In this document: one piece after another, positions 28,497-62,607 of the stretch
Numbering within the stretch: the stretch's first letter is position 1
Layout: each line of letters starts with the position of its first letter
Assembly (NCBI GenBank): GCA_024305405.1
Contig: JAKNDB010000054.1
Coordinates: 930,001-994,000 of the forward strand
DNA length: 64,000 bases
Reading direction: 5' to 3'
From: Dirofilaria immitis
Taxonomy: Eukaryota; Nematoda; Chromadorea; Rhabditida; Onchocercidae
Program-made: the position numbers and the translations under genes
The notes under the pieces: generated by a model
What the model was told of the DNA's origin: nothing
Database searches by the model: none
Seen by the model: the letters and a program-made list of their open reading frames with translations, nothing else

Positions 28497-29430
28497 ATAT
28501 TATCAAAGTTGCTGGGCAGAATTTATCAGATGAAATAAATGAATTAATAAAGCCGTTTTTATTATTGAACTTTTATCTTTCGATATACTATTTCTCATTG
28601 CTTGCAATGCAAATCATCATAAAATAGACCATTATCGTAAAATTATCATTATCACCATTTATCATATAACTATCATTATCATACAATTTTTTTACAATTA
28701 TTCCATCTGTTGCAACTCAGATTTTATTGAAACTCAATTAATTTGATAAATTGATCATAATTTTAGTAAATTTAAATTCCTTTATAAGCAATCTGCCTGA
28801 TAATTTAAATTTTATATAAACTGAGGTTTTTACTCTTTTCTCTTGCTAACTCATCATCGTTCATGCTATTTTTAGATCTTATCTGTTACTCGACAGCTAT
28901 CCGATTAATTGCATTCTATTACTAGAAAATTTCTATGCCATACCAATTATTCGTTTCTCCCATGACTGCGTACTATTTCGTATTGTGAATAAATCACCGC
29001 TCTGTTATAGTCTGACGTGGTTGTTGAATTGCTAATATCGGTCTGTTCGAATTCCATTTCCGATTTTGAGTTTAAGTTTCGCGTCGGTTGACTAGATTTC
29101 AAGTATTAAGTTAAACCGTCTTTTGGTTTTTTCAAATTTTAGTTGTGCTTAATTGGATTTGAGTATTTATAATAAAATTTCAATTTACAAAATTTCCTCA
29201 AGTTTCGATTTATTTTAATTCCAATTTTTATTTCGTTACTTCAGCTTTTAATACATTATTAGTAATTCGAATCACAAATTTAGTTTTAAATGTATTTTCT
29301 TCTTCAATTTCGGGTTTGTTCCTCATCGAACTTATATTTAATTTAATTCCTGTTTCAGATTTATTTCTCATAATATTTATTTCATATTTTTTTGTTTTGT
29401 AAAGGAATTTGAGAAGACTTTTCACTACTT

Positions 29431-29460
29431 TTTTCAGGACGAAATTTGCAGATGGAATGA
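29431..29460 (+). promoter_or_regulatory. Splice-acceptor-like TTTTCAG and start-codon context of DHX34
   Basis: TTTTCAG at 29431-29437 has the form of a nematode trans-splice or 3' splice site and lies 20 bases before the start ATG at 29457. A second AG (29450-29451) comes just before another ATG at 29452. That ATG opens a two-codon frame (ATG GAA TGA) whose stop overlaps the real start as ATGA. Trans-splicing at 29437 would leave this mini-frame in the mRNA; splicing at 29451 would make it the 5'-most ATG. Confidence 0.5.
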
Positions 29461-32400
29461 ATTCTGATTTGGAATTACACCATGGCCGTTTACGACGATT
29501 CTTCTTTGGTGATGAGCCATGGAAATTAGCTGCGAAAGATTCAGATATCGAGAAACTTTTCCGCAAATTCTTCTCCAAATTAAAAATTAAACTTCAAAGG
29601 TTTTACTTTTCTTTTCGTTTTCTTGCATATTTTTTTCTTTGCAAACTCTTCAACTAAAGTTTTGCTATGAGGATTTTGTTTCATTTCACTTCACTTTTTG
29701 TCTTACTTTTTGGATTTGAGAAATGACAATTTTATGACTGTCAGTATTGTTTGGTTGCCTTTCAGTTGGTAGAAGTTTCGAAGTGTTTATATATCGAGAA
29801 TGCTTATCGATTTAAACTTTCGAGTAATTATTGTCATTAGTGTAGAATAAAATAATATAGTTGTTATCTAATAATGTGATTTTTTAAATCATTAGCAGTA
29901 TTGTAGTGTTATCATAATCAGCATTTCTAACTTGCCATTGTTACTTTGAAATCGTTATTTTGTCTTTATCAATTCAGTTTTCTGAGACATTTTATCAGTT
30001 GTGTTTTTACACATAACATGATTGTTATGATTATTCATCACGTTGCAGGAAGAAAGAACATGAAGAGCGGGATGAAGAAGATGTCGTCGCATCATCGAGT
30101 AATATTTTGGATATCCCGGACAGTTCTAAATTCTTGCGTCATCATACGACACGTCTAGCTGTGGATATTCGGGAAAAAACGATATTGAATTGAGAGAAGT
30201 AAATTATTGGTTGTTCTTGAAACATTTGTCATTTATTGGCTTAATATGAGGAGAGAATTATTTAATATTTGATTCCATATGTTTCGTATCGATTTACTTT
30301 TAGGTTTATTATTTCCATTCTTTTTCTTTTCAATTTTTTTAATTTTATCCGTGCATTGATTTGCTTAGCTTATTATCTTATTATATTAATGCTGTCTTGA
30401 CCAGCTAAATTATTTTCTGATATATTTCAATCAAAGAAATGACCAAAATTGTATATATTCCAGGTTCCAGAAGATGTTTTATCTGAATATACCTTTGCTC
30501 TTTCATCCTTTATTGCTTACGAGAATCGAGTGAAATTCAATCAGTTGCAGCGGTTACGTGCTTCCCAGAAAAACTTACCTATTTGGGAAAAACGTGACGA
30601 AATTTTGGAAACCCTCCAAGATGTTAATTTTTGATAGTGATTCAATTCTTTGTTGAAAAAAATTCCATTAAATTGCATGGAAAGTGAAATAGATCATTAA
30701 TTATGGTATTGAAATCGGTAAATAATATTTTATCAGTTGATGAATTACTTGAAATCTTAGGTATTTCGGGATTATTCTAATGTCTTCAGAATGAATCGAT
30801 GTTTCATTCATTTACATCTATTTGGAATACTTATTTCAGGTAAATGTTCTTCTTATTGCTGGTGATACAGGTTGTGGCAAAAGTACTCAGGTATATTTTC
30901 ATTCAGAAACAGATTTTTTCTGATGCATATCAAAATTTTCGACTTAAATTCCAGCGAAGCAATTTTATTTTCAGATACCACAATATCTTTTGGATGCAGG
31001 TTATGATCGCATTGCCTGTACGCAGCCACGTCGTATTGCAGCAACAGCTCTTGCTCGACGGGTTGCCTATGAGACGTTAAATGAATATGGAAGTAAGATC
31101 GCTTATCAAATACGATTCGAGAAAACACGTACCTTAAGAACTCAGCTGTTATTTGTCACCGAAGGATTACTTCTAAGACAGTTGCAATCCGATCCTCAAC
31201 TCAATCGGTATAATGTATGGAATCGTTTGTTTTCATTTTTTCCAATTCTTATTTTATATCCGCAATAAGAATAGTGATAGTGACAGTAAAACGATTGCAT
31301 GTTAGTCTTCATACTAGTGCTGTTAAATGATTTACTAAATTGATTTATCCTCATTTAAAATTTTTATATTATATCCACTCGACTGATTATTAGTGACATT
31401 AATTTCTAACAGTTCATTTAAATATGTATCCGTGATTGTTTGCACAGTTTTCTTTGAAAGTTTGTTTATTATTTCCATTAAATCATATTTTAGGTCATTA
31501 TATTGGATGAAATTCATGAACGGAATTTATCTGGCGATTTCTTGTTAGGACTACTTCGCAATTTAGTACGAAGACGAGATGATTTGAAACTGATTTTGAT
31601 GAGTGCTACCATTAATTTGGAATTATTTCAGAATTATTTTGAAGGTGCTCCAGTTATTAGGGTATATTTTTGAAGAATTTAAAGTGCTTTCTAAAAAGTT
31701 TTATACTTTTATTGATCTGGCAAAGTCTTAGATAATGGACAGCTCTTTCGTTAATTATAGTACTTGGCAAATATGTTAATATTTATTCGTGGGAAATATT
31801 TTCTCCACCTTTAGATCTCGTCCATTCTTTTAATTGGTTAATCTGATACATATTATATATACGGGCTGATTTTTTTAGGTAGCTGGCCGGCTTTACCCTA
31901 TCGAACTACGATATATGCCAATAAAGGAGCACAACCAATACGAATCGGAAAAGAAGAAAGCAAAAATTGATGCGGAACCATACCTAAACGTGATTTATTT
32001 GTTTGCATTTGAAAACTCTTTTAATTTCTAACAAACAATTCAGAAAGTGAAGTATAATCAACCGGTGAATTCAGAACATATTTTCTGGTAGATTTTAGGG
32101 TGCCATTCGGCAATTGTTTTCGTTTATCTACCAGATAGGCTACCTTTTATTTCTTTCCCAATTCTTTTAATACAGAGAAGGAACGGTAATTTTTTCAAAT
32201 TAATTTTTTTATTGGAAAATGCAACACACCCAGTAATGATCCTTGACATGTTCAGATTCTTCAAATGATTGATGCAAAAGTGGACAGTAATGAGAGGGTG
32301 ATGTTCTAGTATTCCTGAATGGCGTCTCAGAAATATCAACGGTTGCAGAAGCTTTAAAGGTTTATGCAGAAATATCAAAGAAATGGATTATTCTAACACT

Positions 32401-35400
32401 CCACAGGTGAGGCCACTAAGTGATTTCTTTGCCATTTGTAATATTTCAATCGTTAATCATATCTCTTTGTAAAATACTTAATTTTTTAAGATTTGAAAAA
32501 TTTGTATGATGTCAATTGCTTCATTTTACATTTTTTGCCATGTATTTAGCACATTGTCAACAGAAGAACAGGATAAAGTCTTCGATATAGCGCCATTAGG
32601 AATCCGAAAATGTATTTTGAGTACCAATATCGCTGAAACATCTGTTACCATCGACCAGGTGGTTATTTATATTTTCTCTCCTTAGAATAATTTTCCATTA
32701 CTAATATACTATTTCGGTAATAACTTTTTTCACAGATTCGATTTGTTATTGATTCTGGAAAGGTTAATTTGGTGAAATTTGATTCGAAAACAGGGATGCA
32801 TTCACTTCGAGAGTATTGGACTTCTCAGGCATCCGCCGATCAGCGAAAAGGTTTAGTAGCCTTTGATTTAATAAGACGAAAAAAATGAGGTTTTAAAGGA
32901 GATGGGCAGGTACGAAATTTGGAATAGCAGAAAGAAAAGTCAGTCTTTAAGCGTTGATAAATATCATGGATACAGAATTCTAAAAAATTCTTTAAAATGA
33001 AACAATTTTCTTGCAGCAATGAATGATTTTTGAATTCAGTTTAAGGCAAAGCGAGAGCTAAAGAAGAAGAAAGAGAAAGTGAAATAAAAGTAATATTTTT
33101 CCAATTTTTCAGGTCGTGCTGGCAGAACCGGTCCAGGTATATGCTACAGGCTTTATTCCCAGGAACATTTTGATAAAATGGATCAGTTTACACTTTCTGA
33201 AATCAACAGAGTGTCGTTAGAATCACTTGCTATGCAAGTCGTCAATATGAATCTTGGGAGTGAGAAATTTTATAATGTAAATAGATAATAATCGTATCAA
33301 TTTATTTTGTGTGCATTTTGTAAAGTTACTTGTTTTACAGATATTATGTGAAATTACTTAGTATTTAATCTTCAGATAGATTTAGTTATTCATAATTGTT
33401 TTGTACCTTAAGTTTTTATTTTATTCCATTTTCAGTTTCACCGCTTGAATTTCCATTTATTGAAAAGCCGAATATGGGTGAGTTAGAAGAAGCGGTGGAA
33501 AGCTTGTGGAGACAAGGAATATTAGAAGCTAACAGTACGAAGGCTTTAACATCTTTGGGCAAAATAATAGCAAATATTCCAGTTGAAATTCCAGTAGCAA
33601 AAGTTCGTTTTTAATATGCATATATATATATATAAGTGTTTAGATGAAAAATAGGGAATTGGAATATGGAATACAAATTTATTCTTCGGGATAGCGATTT
33701 CTTATTCTGTTTTGTCATATACAAATTAACGTCTGAAACTTTTTCATTTCTTGTTCATCATGCACCTTTTAAGGTTTTAATATATGGTTGTGTTTTTGAA
33801 CAAGTCGAACCATCGTTAACAATTGCTGCTAGTTTAGCAGCCAGTTCACCTTTCACCAATCGATCTTTTCGGGAACCGGATATATTGGATCGAAGGAAAA
33901 ATATTATGTCTGATAGCGGCGATCCATTTGCACTAATTAATGCTTATCGGTAAGATTTAGAAAATCAACTGCGGATACCAGGAAATAATATTAATGTTTC
34001 GGTATTATAATATATAGTATATAGATACAGAATGGGCTAAAAATATGATTTGGTGCAATATTTGCAGTTCTTTTCCTTATGTTGCTGGTTTCACGTTTTG
34101 TGTTTTTCAGTAACCGTGATTCTGATGATTTACTAATGGTATTCATAGTGCTTATTCCATAGATCAGCATATATACATATAAAATATTTTTGTAATATTA
34201 CATGGAAATTTTGAAATCACCGTTAAATTTTTTAGGAATTTGTAGAAGTACAAGCTGAGCGTGAAGATATACGTCGATGGGGTCGAGAGAAAGGAATCGA
34301 TATTCAGCGCATGTACGAAATCAGGCAAGTGATTTTAAAAGAAAGAGGAAACAGTCTTTTCTATAAAAGTTTTTACTTATTTACGATTTATTTTTTCATG
34401 TATCTTTTTTTTATTTTCAAGAACATGTATATAGTCCAACCATCAGAGAAATAAAATGAAACAGTTTTATGACTTGCATGGTAAACTCCTTCCAGCTGAT
34501 TGATTTTTCTATGTCTCAGATGTTTACTTCTTGAAAATTTAATTCTTGACAATGAAATAAATTCTATAAATGATTGCCACAATTTTAGGCAGTTACGTCA
34601 CCAATTCAAAGAGCTATTGGAACACAATGGCATCCTGAAAGCACAAAGTGACGTAGATAGTCGTGAGCGTCGTATCAATGCTGGTGATAGGAAACGTCTT
34701 AATGAGCTGAAAAAAGACGCCCGGTTCATTCATTCATTACAGGAATAAAAATAAGAAGCACAGAATTATTTAGGAATAAAAATAAAAAGCATGGAATTAT
34801 TTATATGTACTAGAATTCACTTTTATGTTTTTGAAAATACGGAAATTGTTTCATCCATATTTTCAGTTATGAAGTGAAAAAACGGAAGGTATTGAAACCT
34901 GAAGTGCATTTTGATACACTAATGGATTCTGAGGGTTAGACATTTTTTCTTTTTAGAAAATTATGAATCATTACGACTATCCAACCTTTTACACGCGAAA
35001 TTAATTGGTTAGATTATGAAAATTAATTTTGATTTTAATTAGGTTTTTTCTCAATTTTTATTCGTTATTAAGTTGGAAATTTATAATTTTTACTTTTTTG
35101 TTTTAAGGTAATTTTTATAGTATGGTAGTCGATTTTAAAATTTTGTTATCAAGGCCAGTACTTATTCTCCGTAAGTTATAGTATGCCCTGAATGAAAAGT
35201 GAAAGAAAAATAATTTCTCCATGAATAAAAACAAATAAATAAATTTGATCTTTTCTTAAAGCTTTTCAGTCTTTTTGTTCTCTTCAGGCAACTGCAATTG
35301 AAAGTTTTTGTACCAAATATAGTTGAACTGCTTTCTTCAGGTAATCCTTCACTTATGGATAATGTCCAAGCTCTTGAATTCTATATGGAAAATCGCGAAA

Positions 35401-37263
35401 GCGGTATTCGGAATATTTTGAAATCACATCGTTTGAACGATGCTACTTTATCGATATTGAAATTTATTGTCACAGCTGGTGTCCATCCTCAATATGCTAT
35501 ATTGGATCAATACAATTCCTACAAAGTGAGATACTTTTGTTTTAATATTGAATTCAAGAACCACAAATGGGATTATTCCCGTTTTCCCCATAATTCTTGT
35601 TCTTGAAGAATTGTTTCTTTCTTTATTAATTAAAGCGGAAACAATTGGAATATTACTTTATTTGGCTACTTAGTTTCATTATTTTTCCATTTTCCCTGAT
35701 AAATTCCCAGATAATTTAATCTTTAAGGTTCTTTCCAGATCGGAAATGAACTTTTTGCTCATACACGAAAAAAACCATTTGCTGCCTTACATCCAAATAG
35801 TTGTTTGGCACTTTTGCCAGAAGTTTTGGATTATGATCGCAGTGATAAGGTTTTAACTTTGTGTTTTATTTTTTCGGGAGAAAGATTAATTTTTTTTATA
35901 GAATGAAATCTAAGAAATGGCTAGCATGTTAATGTTATTCCAGTTTTTTCTACTTTTTTCACAAATTACTGAATACTATTCTTCTAAGTTGTCTTTTTAG
36001 CGATCGAATAAAGTAGCTAGATTCATTGTACTAATAAATTCTACCCAATGTGAATGATATTATTTCATTTAATATTATTTTCATTACAGGGTCTATCATG
36101 TTATCACCAATTAATTTCGTTTGCATCATTTATAGAAACTACTAAACCGTACATTTGCAACAGTTTACGTGTACCAGCATTAGCTTTATTGTTGCTGTCG
36201 AAATCGGTATGTCCATTGAAAAAATAACCGTAAATTTTAAGAGAGATTTTCATTTAAATTAAGAAACCACTTTGATTTGTTTCAGGTAATATGTTCGGAA
36301 GATGACCATTCAATTGTCTGTGACGATTTTATCAGCTACAAATTTCCGCGAGCTATTGAGTTTTTTACCATTGTGGAGCAAGCATCTGTGACTCGTCGAC
36401 AACTTGCTAGAGCACTAAGAAAAAGTCTTGAAGGAGATCTTTCCGATAATCATGCACTTGCTAAAAGTATTGTGTCATTCTTGCGATCAAATGTAGAATA
36501 TATGTAAGTTCACGTAAAAAGCATACGTTTGCAACGTTTAACTTTTGTAGGATATGAAGTTCTATGAAAATCGAACTTGTTTTTGAGAAAAGAAAATTTA
36601 ATTTGTTTTTCCACAAATTAATCTTTTTTAGTCTTACTCGGCGTGCCTGTCCTGATGATAATAGAGAACTCGGTTTCATACTTCCATCAGGCGAAAAACT
36701 GAATGAGGAAGATGATGATGAAATATTGACATCGATGCGAATTTATGAAGCCCAAAATGATTCAAAGGTCATTTTTGCCATGCATATATTTTATTTCAAG
36801 AAAATATTATTTATTTGTGCAATAAATTTACATCACAGTTTCCTTGCTTTATTATTCCATTTTTATTGATAGTAGCCTTTTTAATGCCGGATTACTGTCT
36901 GCGAAACTTATTCAATAATTAAAATGCATGAAATGATTGCAATTCATCAAAAAGTTGTTTCCTAGTTATTAAACTACTTCATTTAATCTTTCTTTCTAAT
37001 GGAATTTCGATGATTCAGATTTCTTCTCAAGGAAAGTAATATGAATTTATATTTCAATAATAGAAATTTTGGAGATGATTTTAGTTTCGAATATAATATG
37101 ATCTTTTAATTGACAATTAGGTATTTTTCAGCTAGATGACGAACTTGCGATAAACAAAATCGTCGAAAAGAAGCCAAGTATTGAGTATTTTTGCGATATT
37201 TGTCAAAAGAGTCTTTCCTTTAGTACAACTTTCGATATCCTAAGACATAAGCGATCTCATTAA
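29457..37263 (+). CDS. DHX34: DHX34-type DEAH-box RNA helicase (nonsense-mediated decay factor)
   Basis: Orthologue of DHX34 (smgl-2 in C. elegans), an ATP-dependent helicase that promotes UPF1 phosphorylation in mRNA surveillance. Exons: 29457-29599, 30049-30198, 30464-30622, 30840-30890, 30975-31214, 31494-31661, 31879-31989, 32256-32406, 32550-32658, 32736-32850, 33113-33259, 33436-33602, 33774-33949, 34111-34138, 34236-34324, 34589-34723, 34867-34934, 35108 to about 35153, 35288-35525, 35739-35849, 36090-36206, 36286-36503, 36632-36767, 37132-37263. About 1068 residues against roughly 1140 in human. Motifs: GDTGCGKST (Walker A), TQPRR, DEIH (DEAH box), [27 protein letters not shown], then winged-helix/HA2 and OB regions, and a C-terminal C2H2-like finger (CDIC then HKRSH) as in human DHX34. 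Two one-base losses (A run 30174-30179; G run 32296-32298) break the frame. The intron after 34324 starts with GC. The end of the 35108 exon is uncertain. Confidence 0.93.
30840..31661 (+). CDS. DHX34: DHX34 RecA1 core exons (Walker A to SAT)
   Basis: Three phase-0 exons (30840-30890, 30975-31214, 31494-31661) encode the first RecA-like domain: the nucleotide-binding GDTGCGKST, motif Ia TQPRRIA, the DEIH box that coordinates magnesium and drives hydrolysis, and motif III SAT. The DEIH variant instead of DEAH is normal for this subfamily (human DHX34 has DEVH). No key residue is missing, so the ATPase core looks functional. Confidence 0.92.
32256..33259 (+). CDS. DHX34: DHX34 RecA2 core exons (motifs IV-VI)
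   Basis: Exons 32256-32406, 32550-32658, 32736-32850 and 33113-33259 carry FLNGVSEI (motif IV region), [13 protein letters not shown] (motif V) and [12 protein letters not shown] (motif VI arginine fingers). In the first of these a G appears to be lost from the run 32296-32298: the frame before it predicts an ERGD-like turn, the frame after it gives [11 protein letters not shown]. Confidence 0.9.
34111..34138 (+). CDS. DHX34: 28-bp micro-exon of DHX34
   Basis: It is flanked by a strong TTTTTCAG acceptor and a GT donor and supplies NRDSDDLLM. Without it, the exon ending at 33949 (phase 2) cannot join the exon starting at 34236 (phase 0). With it the chain reads [31 protein letters not shown], matching the position of the GDPFTLFNVFN segment in human DHX34. 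Confidence 0.85.
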
Positions 37264-39144
37264 CTTTGCTCATATCTGTGTTGTTCTTCAAATATAAAGT
37301 ATGATGCTACTTTATCGTCTTAAATGTTGCAAAATGAATTCTAAATTTCAGTTGAAGCAGTTTGATTTAACTAGACATTCTCAACCTAAATTACTAAGGA
37401 AAATTCATTTTTCTAAATAAGTGACATGCTTCGTCAAATTTTAACATTTTTTTACCATCATAACTTCAAATAAGTGAAGTTTATTGAAGGAAAAAGTTAT
37501 TACAGAAATATAATTAATCTAATCCTATGTACCAAAACGCTTCCAGATACTTTTTATTATCCAAAATTAATCACGATGTTCTTAATTTTGCACATAAGAA
37601 GTGCATGATCATATACAGTTTTCGAAAGGAATCTATCAATTCTTATTTCTAATTTAATTTTTGCCATTATTGAGAACTTCGTATCTGTTGAATATATTTC
37701 AATTTTCATTAAATTCAATTTTTTCATATTTATATGTTTTCATTTGCTAAAATAAAAACTATAAAATTCGATCGGAAGAAGCAATTTATAGAAATAATTA
37801 TAGCAAAATGAAATATAATTTTAACTAAAAGCAAAAATATTTGATAATCAAATAAAAGAAATAAAGAAGGATGCATGTGTTGAGCAATAATAATAATAGT
37901 AATAATAATAATGATAATCACTGAATTGATATTTTCTACTGTCATTTTGCAAACGGTTTAACATAAATACAAATAATTATATGCAGTGTTAAATTAGGCA
38001 AACTAGATTAAAGTGGCAAAACGGCAAAAAAAGGTATATTTTTTAATTTTATAAAATTTGCTATGGTTATTAAATTTGGTTCGACCCATTAATGTTATTC
38101 AATTCCTTTTAAGTTCTCGAAGATAGTGATCACTAAATTTTTTCAAGAATTATTAATGATCGCTAAATTGTCATTAATCACTTGATTCTTTCGGAAAAAT
38201 TGTCAGTAATTATTGTATTCCAAATAGCAATTTAAATATTATTCAATTTATAATTATTCATATTAATTATTAATAATCTTTAACTCTTGTCGAATCATCC
38301 GCTTTTTTCGAATATAAAATTATTAATTGGGTCAAATCTTTCAAACAATCATATACATATACATATATACATACATGTATCTATCAATAAAAAGCTCATA
38401 AATAGCTTAATATAAGAAAATTATAAATTTAAAAGGTTGATAGTAGAAATATTTCTTTTAAAATTATTACGATCAAAAATAAAATAAAAAATATAATTAA
38501 TCTTTCAGCTTTTATGAGCTTTATAAATTTAATAGTAAAAAAAAGAAATTTTGATAATAAAATTGGCAGTGAGCTTAATTTCATTTATATTATAGTGTAT
38601 TAATAAATATTATCAAACATACAAATATGCGAAAAAAATTATTATTATGCAAAAGCCGGAGAAAAGTGAATTGAAAATATTAAATTAAAATGAAAAAGCA
38701 ATTTTAAAAAACGAAATGATATTATATCATTGAAATTTAAAATATTAATCAAAATAAAAATAAAAAATAATTAAAATTTTATTTAATTTGCTTATTTTTT
38801 TGAGAGAAGATAAATGTTTAGGTTAATTATTCAACCAAAACTAATTATCATATAATATTTCGATGGAAAATATTTTCTACAATTATTATTAATATTACAG
38901 TTGAGATTAGATTCACATTATAAGAATATGGAAATCGGTATAATAATGAACTGAAATAGTCTTTGACAAGTAAACTAATTTGCGAATGATTATTAATGAA
39001 ATGACTAAAGCTCAATTTTATCACATTGAGATTAAATAGTATTGATTGATAAACTGATTTATCTTTTAGCATTAAGAAAACATAGAAATTTTCAATTCTT
39101 CGAATTTATTCTTATTACATATCTATTTCTACCGGAAGGTATGA
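37264..39144. other. Convergent intergenic region (DHX34 and CaV2 tails)
   Basis: About 1.9 kb between the stop codons of two converging genes. It contains their 3' UTRs, short ATAC simple sequence near 38.35-38.38 kb and no recognisable exon. Open frames here are short, AT-driven and without motifs. Confidence 0.7.
39105..39110 (-). promoter_or_regulatory. unc-2: Poly(A) signal of the CaV2 gene
   Basis: TTTATT on the plus strand is AATAAA on the minus strand, 35 bases beyond the CaV2 stop codon (39145-39147). Distance and sequence suit a short nematode 3' UTR. Confidence 0.5.

Positions 39145-62607
<23,463 letters not shown>

Noticed and set aside
29041..29055. GTTCGAATTCC resembling a tRNA T-loop
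   Set aside because: No anticodon arm or acceptor stem can be paired around it.
32038..32060. Acceptor-like site followed by an open KVKYNQPVN stretch in DHX34
   Set aside because: Human DHX34 joins the preceding exon directly to the exon at 32256, and phase 0 to phase 0 needs no insert.
32124..32378. Minus-strand frame across DHX34
   Set aside because: Shadow of the helicase exon at 32256-32406; the plus strand carries conserved motif IV.
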